Below, piece after piece: positions 6,135-12,905 of a stretch of DNA of 21,091 nucleotides. Source of the stretch: an uncultured Erysipelotrichaceae bacterium (GTDB lineage: Bacteria; Bacillota_I; Bacilli_A; RF39; UBA660). Numbering within the stretch: the stretch's first letter is position 1; the number at the start of each line of letters is the position of its first letter. Where the stretch lies: contig CATOOY010000017.1 of assembly GCA_951801995.1 (NCBI GenBank), positions 1-21,091 on the forward strand, given 5' to 3'. A program made the translations under genes and the position numbers. The notes beneath the pieces were generated by a model. It saw only the letters and a program-made list of their open reading frames with translations, was not told the DNA's origin and searched no databases.

Positions 6135-6839
6135 TTGAATTATGCTACTTTACATTTAGAAGATATTTTTACAACATTACTTTTTTTCTTCGGAATTATT
6201 ATTGTTTTCTATGCCCAAAGTAAAGTAAGTCGTGCTTATCGTTATAGTAAAAATATTACATGTAAGAAAAAAATTTCTGGTGTAGAAGTTGCAAGACAAA
6301 TATTAGATGAAAATGCTCTTACTTCTATTCATGTCATAGAGACAAAAGGGGAACTTACTGATCATTATGATCCTACTCGTAAAGTAATTCGTCTTTCTTC
6401 TGCTATCTTTCATGGCGATGATATCGCAGCTATTTCAGTAGCTGCACATGAATGTGGACATGCTATACAAGATAAAGAAGAATATACATTTATGCGTATT
6501 CGTAGTATGCTTGTTCCTATTGTTCGCTTTGTAACTTATATTGGTTATTTTATTTCTATTTTTGCTTTATTTGTAGGTATTATTGGATATTTAAAAGTTG
6601 GTATTTTTATGATTCTTGCTACTATTTTATTCCAACTTGTAACTTTACCTGTAGAATTTGATGCTTCTAAAAGAGCTGAAAAAATGCTTTTACAACTTAA
6701 AATTATAGATGAAAGGGAAACAGAATATGTACAAGAGATGTTGTCTGCAGCTGCTTTTACTTATGTAGCTTCTTTCTTATCTAGCATTTTACAACTTTTG
6801 AGACTACTTATTTTATATAACAATAGCAAGGATGAGTAA
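6135..6839 (+). CDS. yugP: YugP-type membrane zinc metallopeptidase
   Basis: A 234-residue integral membrane protein of the Zn-peptidase 2 (YugP) family. One membrane helix lies near residues 11-28 and a hydrophobic pair at about 127-172. The metal site is HECGH (105-109, HExxH) with a likely third ligand Glu174 in LPVEFDAS, both conserved in the family. VIRLSSAIFHGDDIAAISVAAHE before the motif is also typical. The substrate is unknown; family members are presumed to cleave membrane or exported proteins. The start is a TTG at 6135, with AAGGTGA overlapping the cysS stop; no better ATG exists nearby. The stop codon lies in the loop of a terminator hairpin. Confidence 0.88.
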   Translation: MNYATLHLEDIFTTLLFFFGIIIVFYAQSKVSRAYRYSKNITCKKKISGVEVARQILDENALTSIHVIETKGELTDHYDPTRKVIRLSSAIFHGDDIAAISVAAHECGHAIQDKEEYTFMRIRSMLVPIVRFVTYIGYFISIFALFVGIIGYLKVGIFMILATILFQLVTLPVEFDASKRAEKMLLQLKIIDERETEYVQEMLSAAAFTYVASFLSSILQLLRLLILYNNSKDE

Positions 6840-6852
6840 TCTTTGCTTTTTT
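6826..6852 (+). terminator. Terminator fused to the yugP stop codon
   Basis: GCAAGGAT (6826-6833) pairs with ATCTTTGC (6839-6846) with one G-T pair; the loop GAGTA carries the first bases of the TAA stop (6837-6839). Six Ts (6847-6852) follow. The truB ribosome binding site begins three bases later. Either truB has a hidden promoter or the terminator is leaky. Confidence 0.75.
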
Positions 6853-6867
6853 ACAAGGAGGGATAAA

Positions 6868-7734
6868 ATGAATGGAATTCTTGTTATTGATAAAAAAGAA
6901 GGATATACAAGTAGAGATGTAGTAAATAAAGTATCTTCTTTTTTAAATACAAAAAAAATTGGTCATACAGGAACATTAGATCCTCTTGCAACAGGTGTAC
7001 TTGTTTTATGTGTAGGAAAAGCAACACGACTTTCTGAGCTTGTGACAGCTTATGATAAGGAGTATTTTGCTAGTGTTGTTTTAGGGCTTTCTACAGATAC
7101 ACTTGATGTAACAGGAACTGTTTTAAAGGAAGAAAATGTATATATAGAAAAAGAAAAAATAGAAAAAGTGCTTTCTCTTTTTCAAAAAACATATATGCAA
7201 AAAGTTCCTATTTATTCAGCTGTGAAAATAAAAGGAAAAAAATTATATGAATATGCAAGAGAAAATAAGGATGTGGAAATTCCCTCTCGTATGGTAACTA
7301 TTTTTTCTACACATTTAGAAGGAGATGTTCTTTATCAGGATGGAAAAACTATTTTTACTTTTTCTTGTAAAGTAAGTAAAGGAACTTATATTAGAAGTCT
7401 TATTTCTGATATAGCTTCTTCTTTAGGAACTATTGGATGCATGCAAAGTCTTCATAGAACTAGACAAGGAAATTATTCTATAGAAAATGCATATACTTTA
7501 GAAGATATAGAAAATCAAAATTTTACTTTTCAAAGTATAGAAACAGCTCTTTTATCCTATACTAAGATAAAGGTAGATAAAAAATTAGAAGAAAAGATAT
7601 TAAATGGTTGTGTTTTAGAAAATATATACCAAACAGAATATCCTTTGTTTGTGCGTGAAGATGATAGCTTACTTGCACTTTATCGACCTTATCATGGAAA
7701 TTTGATTAAACCTTTTAAAATGCTTTTTAAGTAA
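6868..7734 (+). CDS. truB: tRNA pseudouridine(55) synthase TruB
   Basis: TruB converts U55 in the T-loop of most tRNAs to pseudouridine. The ATG at 6868, seven bases after AAGGAGG (6855-6861), gives 288 residues beginning MNGILVIDKKEGYTS, the usual family start. The motif IGHTGTLDPLATGVL carries the catalytic Asp38. KIKGKKLYEYAR and KVSKGTYIRSLISDI match the later conserved blocks that bind the T-arm. A short C-terminal extension (about residues 230-288) is in the place of the PUA domain. An in-frame upstream ATG at 6832 exists but is rejected, since it overlaps the previous gene and the terminator. In many Firmicutes ribF follows; here the next gene is rpsO. Confidence 0.96.
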   Translation: MNGILVIDKKEGYTSRDVVNKVSSFLNTKKIGHTGTLDPLATGVLVLCVGKATRLSELVTAYDKEYFASVVLGLSTDTLDVTGTVLKEENVYIEKEKIEKVLSLFQKTYMQKVPIYSAVKIKGKKLYEYARENKDVEIPSRMVTIFSTHLEGDVLYQDGKTIFTFSCKVSKGTYIRSLISDIASSLGTIGCMQSLHRTRQGNYSIENAYTLEDIENQNFTFQSIETALLSYTKIKVDKKLEEKILNGCVLENIYQTEYPLFVREDDSLLALYRPYHGNLIKPFKMLFK

Positions 7735-7777
7735 AGTGTAAAGTAATGTGTATTTTATTCAATTATATTAAATTTGC

Positions 7778-7806
7778 TTGCATAAACATAAAATATGGTG
7801 TATATT
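7778..7806 (+). promoter_or_regulatory. Promoter of rpsO
   Basis: TTGCAT (7778-7783) and TATATT (7801-7806) are separated by exactly 17 bases. The same -35 hexamer drives the tRNA pair. Transcription should begin near 7813, placing the hairpin leader at the very 5' end of the mRNA. Confidence 0.7.
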
Positions 7807-7815
7807 AAAAATGTA

Positions 7816-7880
7816 CTTATTTCGTGGTTATAAAAAACTCCAATTTATAACTAGGATTTAAGCGAATTTAAGAAAAGGAG
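7816..7880 (+). promoter_or_regulatory. Structured rpsO leader, candidate S15 autoregulatory element with a possible SD-masking pseudoknot
   Basis: A perfect eight-base stem GTTATAAA/TTTATAAC (7827-7834 with 7844-7851) carries a nine-base loop AAACTCCAA. An outer helix pairs CTTATTTCG (7816-7824) with CGAATTTAAG (7863-7872), with one mismatch and one bulge. The loop bases CTCC (7838-7841) are complementary to the Shine-Dalgarno GGAG (7877-7880), so a pseudoknot could hide the ribosome site. S15 is known to repress its own mRNA in E. coli (pseudoknot) and Bacillus-type bacteria (three-way junction). That this leader does so is inferred from position and structure. Confidence 0.5.
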
Positions 7881-7889
7881 ATGTTATAT

Positions 7890-8159
7890 ATGGCTTTAGC
7901 AAAAGAAGTAAAAGAAAGTATTGTAAAGAAATATGCAAGAAGTGAAGGAGATACAGGGTCTCCAGAAGTACAGATTGCTATTTTAACAGAAGAAATAAAA
8001 GAACTTACTGAACACTTAAAAGTACATGCACACGATTATCATTCTAGAAGAGGACTTCTTAAAAAAGTAGGACAAAGAAGAAGCTTACTTAACTATTTAC
8101 TAAAAAAAGATGTTACTAGATATCGTGAGCTTATTAAAAGTTTAGGTTTAAGAAAATAA
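7890..8159 (+). CDS. rpsO: 30S ribosomal protein S15
   Basis: An 89-residue protein, exactly the usual S15 length, which binds 16S rRNA at the helix 20-21-22 junction early in small-subunit assembly. Conserved blocks are DTGSPEVQIAILTEEI, DYHSRRGLLKKVGQRR and DVTRYRELIKSLGLR. An in-frame ATG at 7881 directly abuts the GGAG, too close for initiation, so the ATG at 7890 is used, nine bases after it, and gives the family start MALAKE. The order rpsO-pnp is conserved in many bacteria. Expression is probably controlled through the hairpin leader. Confidence 0.98.
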   Translation: MALAKEVKESIVKKYARSEGDTGSPEVQIAILTEEIKELTEHLKVHAHDYHSRRGLLKKVGQRRSLLNYLLKKDVTRYRELIKSLGLRK

Positions 8160-8171
8160 TAAAACAAGTAG

Positions 8172-8193
8172 ACACTCTTTTTTGAGTGTTTTT
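8172..8193 (+). terminator. Weak terminator or attenuator between rpsO and pnp
   Basis: ACACTC (8172-8177) pairs with GAGTGT (8184-8189) across a loop of six Ts, followed by only four further Ts. It may cut part of the transcripts so that S15 is made in excess over PNPase. Confidence 0.6.
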
Positions 8194-8210
8194 ACGTTAT
8201 AGGAGGATAT

Positions 8211-10388
8211 ATGAAAAAAATATTTACATTTAATTTTCGTGGTAGAGAATTAGTAGTAGAACATGGAAATCTTGCTAAACAAGCAGATGGTGCTGTTTTA
8301 GTAAGATATGGAGATACTGTTATTTTGTCTACAGCTGTTGTTAGTAAGACAGCTAATTTATTATCGGATTTTTTTCCACTTATGGTGTTGTATCAAGAAA
8401 AACTTTATTCTGTTGGCAAAATACCAGGTGGTTTTATTAAAAGAGAGGGAAGACCTACTGATAATGCAACTCTTGCTGCACGTATGATTGATAGACCTCT
8501 TCGACCTTTATTTAAAGAGGGATTTAAAAATGAGGTGCAGGTTGTTAATACTGTTTTGTCTGTTGATCAGGATAATTCTCCAGAAATGACAGCTTTGTTT
8601 GGTTCTTCTTTAGCTGTATCTATTTCTAAAATTCCATTTGATGGACCTGTGGCAGCTGTAAAAGTAGGAAGAGTTGATGGAGAGTTTGTTATCAACCCTA
8701 CAGTAGAGGAAATGGAAAAATCAGATATCGATTTAACAATTGCTGGAACAAAAGATGCTATTAACATGGTAGAATCTTCTGCTTCTGAAGCTTCTGAGGA
8801 TGATATGTTAGAGGCACTTTTATTTGGTCATGAGGCAGTAAAAGAACTGATTGCTTTTGAAGAGGAAATTATAGAGGCAGTAGGAGTTCCTGATATGGAA
8901 TATGAGAAATTAGAAATTGCTGATTCTTTGAAAGAAGAAATAGAAAAAGTAGCAAGTGAACCTTTAGATAAAGCACTGCGTATTCGTGGCAAGTTAGAAC
9001 AAGCTTCTGCTATTTTGGAAATTAAAGAAAATATTCTTGCACGTTATGAAGAAGAAAGTGAAGATTTAAAAGAAAATGAGAAAAAAGAACTTCTTATCAA
9101 AGTTCGTATGGTTTTAGAAGATATAGAATATCGTTTGTTTCGCGATATTGTTGTAAAAGAACATATTAGAGCTGATGGAAGAGAGATGGATGAAATAAGA
9201 CCATTATCAGCAGAGATTGATTTACTTCCTAGAACACATGGTTCAGCTTTATTTACAAGAGGGCAAACACAGAGTTTATCTATTACAACACTTGGTGCTT
9301 TAGGAGAACACCAAATATTAGATGGTGTGAGTTTGGAAGATCAAAAAAGATTTATGCTTCATTATAATTTTCCTCAATTTTCAGTAGGGGAGACAGGTCG
9401 TTATGGGGCACCTGGTAGAAGAGAGATTGGACATGGTGCTCTTGGGGAAAAGGCACTTGCTAGGGTAATTCCTTCTGAGGAAGAATTCCCATATACAATA
9501 CGTGTTGTTTCTGAAATATTAGAAAGTAATGGCTCTTCTTCTCAAGCTTCTATTTGTGCTGGTTGTATGAGCCTTATGACAGCAGGAGTTCCTATAAAAG
9601 CACCTGTTGCAGGTATTGCAATGGGTCTTATTACAGATGGTGATTCTTATCAGGTTTTAACAGATATTCAGGGTATGGAAGATCATTTGGGTGATATGGA
9701 TTTTAAAGTAGCTGGTACTCGAAATGGTATATGTGCTCTTCAAATGGATATCAAAATAAAAGGAATTACAAAAGAAATCTTGAAGGAAGCTTTAGAACAA
9801 GCAAGAAAGGCAAGAATGCAAGTTTTGGATGTCATGGAAAAAGAGATCAAAGAACCTAGAAAAGAAGTATCTAAATATGCTCCTAAAATGGAAACCTTTA
9901 CAATTGATCCAAATAAAATTAAAGATGTTATTGGTAAAGGTGGAGAAATGATTACTAAAATTATTTGTGATGCATCTGGTGTTACAGCTGTTACAGATGT
10001 AAATGCAGTTAAAGTAGACTTGGAAGATGATGGTAGAGTTATTATTTATCATACAGACAAAGATATTATTTTAAAAACAGCACAAATGATTAAAGATATT
10101 GTAAGAGAAGTAGAAGATGGCAAGATTTATACAGGCCTTGTTACTAAAGTAGAGGATTTTGGATGTTTTGTAGAAATATGGCCAGGTTGTGAAGGAATGG
10201 TACATGTCTCTAAGCTTGCTAATGAGAGAGTTGAAAAAGCTTCTGATGTTGTTAAAGTAGGGGATGAACTTTTGGTAAAATCACTTGGATATGATAAAAG
10301 AGGTAGACTTAATTTCTCTCATAAAGATACACTTCCTAAGGTAGAAAAAACTAAAAAAGAAAATACAGTGGAGGAAAAGGAAAAATAG
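8211..10388 (+). CDS. pnp: Polynucleotide phosphorylase
   Basis: PNPase degrades RNA from the 3' end using phosphate and is a core part of mRNA turnover. At 725 residues it is full length. It has two RNase PH domains (about 10-145 and 320-540) joined by a helical linker, a KH domain near 560-620 (IDPNKIKDVIGKGGEMI), and an S1 domain near 637-705 (GKIYTGLVTKVEDFGCFVEI). The catalytic acids fit Asp491 and Asp497 in EDHLGDMDFKVAGT. Other family blocks are GGFIKREGRPTD, DRPLRPLF and QFSVGETGRYGAPGRREIGHG. A short charged tail follows S1. AGGAGG at 8201-8206 fixes the start. There is no separate promoter, so it probably follows from rpsO, and a strong terminator closes it. Confidence 0.98.
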   Translation: MKKIFTFNFRGRELVVEHGNLAKQADGAVLVRYGDTVILSTAVVSKTANLLSDFFPLMVLYQEKLYSVGKIPGGFIKREGRPTDNATLAARMIDRPLRPLFKEGFKNEVQVVNTVLSVDQDNSPEMTALFGSSLAVSISKIPFDGPVAAVKVGRVDGEFVINPTVEEMEKSDIDLTIAGTKDAINMVESSASEASEDDMLEALLFGHEAVKELIAFEEEIIEAVGVPDMEYEKLEIADSLKEEIEKVASEPLDKALRIRGKLEQASAILEIKENILARYEEESEDLKENEKKELLIKVRMVLEDIEYRLFRDIVVKEHIRADGREMDEIRPLSAEIDLLPRTHGSALFTRGQTQSLSITTLGALGEHQILDGVSLEDQKRFMLHYNFPQFSVGETGRYGAPGRREIGHGALGEKALARVIPSEEEFPYTIRVVSEILESNGSSSQASICAGCMSLMTAGVPIKAPVAGIAMGLITDGDSYQVLTDIQGMEDHLGDMDFKVAGTRNGICALQMDIKIKGITKEILKEALEQARKARMQVLDVMEKEIKEPRKEVSKYAPKMETFTIDPNKIKDVIGKGGEMITKIICDASGVTAVTDVNAVKVDLEDDGRVIIYHTDKDIILKTAQMIKDIVREVEDGKIYTGLVTKVEDFGCFVEIWPGCEGMVHVSKLANERVEKASDVVKVGDELLVKSLGYDKRGRLNFSHKDTLPKVEKTKKENTVEEKEK

Positions 10389-10410
10389 TATGCATAGGCA
10401 TGCTTTTTTT
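10387..10410 (+). terminator. Terminator of rpsO-pnp, overlapping the pnp stop codon
   Basis: AGTATGC (10387-10393) pairs with GCATGCT (10398-10404) with one wobble and a four-base loop, followed by a T-run to 10410. The 5' arm includes two bases of the TAG stop (10386-10388). Confidence 0.8.
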
Positions 10411-10438
10411 ATAAAATTTTTGATTTTTCATAAATCTA

Positions 10439-10467
10439 TTTACTACAAAACAAATGTTTGCTATAAT
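10439..10467 (+). promoter_or_regulatory. Promoter of recX-yqeG-yqeH
   Basis: TTTACT (10439-10444) and TATAAT (10462-10467) have a 17-base spacer, and TG at 10459-10460 makes it an extended -10. The leader before the recX ATG is only about ten bases. Confidence 0.7.
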
Positions 10468-10483
10468 AGAAATAGGTGAGTCT

Positions 10484-11254
10484 ATGCAAATTAAAAAAAT
10501 AACAAAATTGAAAAGTGGTAAATATAAAATATTGTTTGATAATAAAGAATCTATTCTTACATATGATGATGTTGTTTTAAGAGAAAATCTACTTTATCAA
10601 AAAGAAGTTGATTTAGAAAAACTCAAACTTCTAGTACATGAGACTTCTTATTATGATGTTTATCATAAAATGGTTCGTTTAATAAGTATTAAGTATCGTT
10701 CTTTACAAGAAATAAAAACATTTCTTACAAAGGAAAGTATAACAAACCAAGAAAAACAAAACATTATTGATACTCTTGTACAAAATGGTTTAATTGATGA
10801 TAAAAGGTTTACGGATTGTTATATAAATGATAGACTATATTTAAGTAACGATGGACCTTTTGTTATTTATCGAAACTTACTTTCTTATGGGATTTTAGAA
10901 GATGAAATTCAAAGTGCCTTGGAGCAAATAGATCCTTCTGTTTTTTATGATAAATTATATAAACAAGTAGAAAAGAAAGTTAAAAATAATACTAAATATT
11001 CTAAATATATTTTAAAAAATAAAATATTACAGTCTTTTAAAGAAAAAGGTTTTGAGGAAAAAATGATAATAGATGTTTTTGATGCTTGTTTTATAGAAGA
11101 AAACCATGTTATTTTAAAAGAATACCAAAAGGTATACAAAAAGCTTTCTTTAAAATATGAAGGAGAAGAACTTTATTTTCGCATTAAGCAAAAGTTATAT
11201 AGTAAGGGTTTTTTAAAAGAAGAGATAGAAAATATTTTATTAGAAAATAAATAA
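10484..11254 (+). CDS. recX: RecX family regulator of RecA
   Basis: RecX binds RecA filaments and modulates their activity. The 256-residue protein has the family layout: an N-terminal basic part (IKKITKLKSGKYKILFDN) and then repeated three-helix modules, for example LISIKYRSLQEIKTFLTK, ITNQEKQNIIDTLVQNGLIDDKRF and YSKGFLKEEIENILLE at the end. The long form with this N-terminal segment is typical of Bacilli. The ATG at 10484 is chosen because the -10 box of the promoter lies inside the longer frame and because GGTGAG precedes it. It is followed 24 bases later by yqeG. recA itself is not in the window. Confidence 0.88.
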   Translation: MQIKKITKLKSGKYKILFDNKESILTYDDVVLRENLLYQKEVDLEKLKLLVHETSYYDVYHKMVRLISIKYRSLQEIKTFLTKESITNQEKQNIIDTLVQNGLIDDKRFTDCYINDRLYLSNDGPFVIYRNLLSYGILEDEIQSALEQIDPSVFYDKLYKQVEKKVKNNTKYSKYILKNKILQSFKEKGFEEKMIIDVFDACFIEENHVILKEYQKVYKKLSLKYEGEELYFRIKQKLYSKGFLKEEIENILLENK

Positions 11255-11278
11255 AATGATAGTAAAGAGTGTGATGTG

Positions 11279-11800
11279 ATGCAAAAGTATATTCCTGATT
11301 TTTATTATAAAAATATTTATGAAATTTCCTATAAAAAGTTAAAATCTAAAAACATAAAAACTTTACTTTTTGATTTAGATAATACAATTGTAGAAGCCCA
11401 TAAAAAAGTAATAAATTTAAAAGCCAGAAAGTTATTTCAGCAATTACAAGCAGATGGTTTTACAGTTATGATTTTTTCAAATAGTCCTAAAAGAAGGGTT
11501 CAAATATTTGAAAAAGCTTTAGGTGTAAAAGGATATGCTATGTCTTTTAAACCTTATTCTATTGGATTTCAAAAAGTTTTTCAAAAAAATAATTTTGTCA
11601 AAGAGGAAACAGCCATTATAGGAGATCAAATACTTACAGATATAGTAGGAGGGAATCAGTTTGGCATTTATACAATACTTGTTACGCCTCTTTCCACAAA
11701 TGATTTCTTTTTAACAAAAATCAATCGTTATCGTGAAAATAAAATTATAAAAAAATTAGAATTACAAAAATTATGGAAAAGAGGTGTATATGATGAATAG
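11279..11800 (+). CDS. yqeG: YqeG family HAD-type phosphatase
   Basis: A 173-residue HAD-superfamily protein matching the YqeG (HAD IIIA) family in length and order of motifs. Motif I is FDLDNTIVEA, with Asp32 as likely nucleophile and Asp34 as acid-base. Motif II is the Ser in MIFSNSP (near 65-70), motif III the Lys in FKPYSIG (91), and motif IV GDQILTDIVGGN (115-125). The N-terminus MQKYIPDFYYKNIYEI matches the family. The substrate is unknown; the family is widely found directly before yqeH, as here, so a link to ribosome assembly is plausible. A GTG three bases upstream could also start. The ribosome site is weak (AAAGAG), suggesting modest or coupled translation. Confidence 0.88.
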   Translation: MQKYIPDFYYKNIYEISYKKLKSKNIKTLLFDLDNTIVEAHKKVINLKARKLFQQLQADGFTVMIFSNSPKRRVQIFEKALGVKGYAMSFKPYSIGFQKVFQKNNFVKEETAIIGDQILTDIVGGNQFGIYTILVTPLSTNDFFLTKINRYRENKIIKKLELQKLWKRGVYDE

Positions 11801-12773
11801 ATGTAAGGGTTGTGGTGTATATTTACAAACAGAACATCCTTCTATGCTTGGTTATATTTTAAAAAAAGAAAATGGATTATGCAATAGATGTTTTCGTATG
11901 CGAAATTATAATGAATATCAAAAAGTTATACAAGATAACAATGATTATATATCCATATTAAAAAAAATAAATGATACGAATGATTTAGTTGTTTTGGTAG
12001 TAGATTTATTTTTATTTCATAAAAATATTGAGGAAATTAGTCAATATTTACACAATGATATTCTTTTGGTTCTTACAAAAAGAGATATTTTACCTAAAAA
12101 AATTGATGATCAAAAACTGATTTCTTATTTTCAGAAGATGTCTTTTTCTTTTGTGGATATAGAAGTTGTAAGTAGTATTAAAAATTATCATTTTGACTCC
12201 TTATTTGAAAAAATTAATATTCATAAAAAAAGTGATTTTGTATATGTAGTAGGGTATACTAATGCTGGTAAATCTACTCTTATTAACCAGATTATTTATC
12301 ATTATTCTGATAAGGAAAATTTGCTTACCACAAGTATGATGCCTTCTACTACATTGGATATGCTTTCTATTTCTATTCATAGTGAACTTACTATTATTGA
12401 TACACCTGGTCTTCTTATACAAAATAGCTTAATAGATATGGTAGATGAAAAAATATTGAAAAAAATTATGCCTAAAAAAGAACTTAGACCTATTACTTAT
12501 CAAGTAAAAGGAAAGCAATATATTGTTGTAGAAGATTTTCTTTCTATTGGTGCTTTTGATGTAAATATGACACTTTATTTTTCCAATTCTCTTTCTATAA
12601 AAAGATTTTACCAAAAACCAAGTGATTATTGCTATCAAAGGGAAATAGTTGTAAAAAAAGGAGAAGATTTGGTAATAGAAGGGCTTGGTTTTTTAACGAT
12701 TACATCAGATACTGTTTTTACAATTGATAGTAAATATGATATTTGTATTTATACAAGAAAAAAATTCATTTAG
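11793..12773 (+). CDS. yqeH: YqeH, circularly permuted GTPase for 30S ribosome assembly
   Basis: YqeH is a GTPase needed for small-subunit maturation. The 326-residue protein opens with a treble-clef zinc site: Cys4, Cys7 (CKGC), Cys30 and Cys33 (CNRC). The GTPase motifs come in permuted order, the hallmark of the family: G4 as TKRD (95-98), G5 as SSIK (127-130), G1 as GYTNAGKST (154-162) and G3 as DTPG (203-206). The usual Asn of NKxD is Thr here. The C-terminal RNA-binding domain follows and is somewhat short compared with Bacillus YqeH (about 366 residues). The ATG at 11793 lies six bases after GAGGTG and overlaps the yqeG stop, implying translational coupling. The usual followers aroE and yqeI are not here. 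Confidence 0.93.
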   Translation: MNRCKGCGVYLQTEHPSMLGYILKKENGLCNRCFRMRNYNEYQKVIQDNNDYISILKKINDTNDLVVLVVDLFLFHKNIEEISQYLHNDILLVLTKRDILPKKIDDQKLISYFQKMSFSFVDIEVVSSIKNYHFDSLFEKINIHKKSDFVYVVGYTNAGKSTLINQIIYHYSDKENLLTTSMMPSTTLDMLSISIHSELTIIDTPGLLIQNSLIDMVDEKILKKIMPKKELRPITYQVKGKQYIVVEDFLSIGAFDVNMTLYFSNSLSIKRFYQKPSDYCYQREIVVKKGEDLVIEGLGFLTITSDTVFTIDSKYDICIYTRKKFI

Positions 12774-12842
12774 ATTGTTTTTTATTATATATTTGGGGTA
12801 TCTAAAAAATATGTGTAAGAAAAGAGTAATATTATCATAAAT

Positions 12843-12864
12843 AGAGAAAATTTTCTTTTTTTTT
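12843..12864 (+). terminator. Weak AT-rich terminator candidate after yqeH
   Basis: AGAA and TTCT around AATT, followed by a long T-run, give a short stem only. No better terminator is seen between yqeH and the next gene. A TATAAT at 12879-12884 may be the -10 box of the herA-like gene, but no -35 box is convincing. Confidence 0.3.
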
Positions 12865-12905
12865 CATAAAAAATTGTGTATAATCTATAATAGGAGATGG
12901 TGGCT

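Noticed and set aside
9792..10052. 86-codon minus-strand frame inside pnp
   Set aside because: It lies fully within the KH-domain coding part of pnp, has no ribosome site and has an unusual Asn/Phe/Cys-rich translation.
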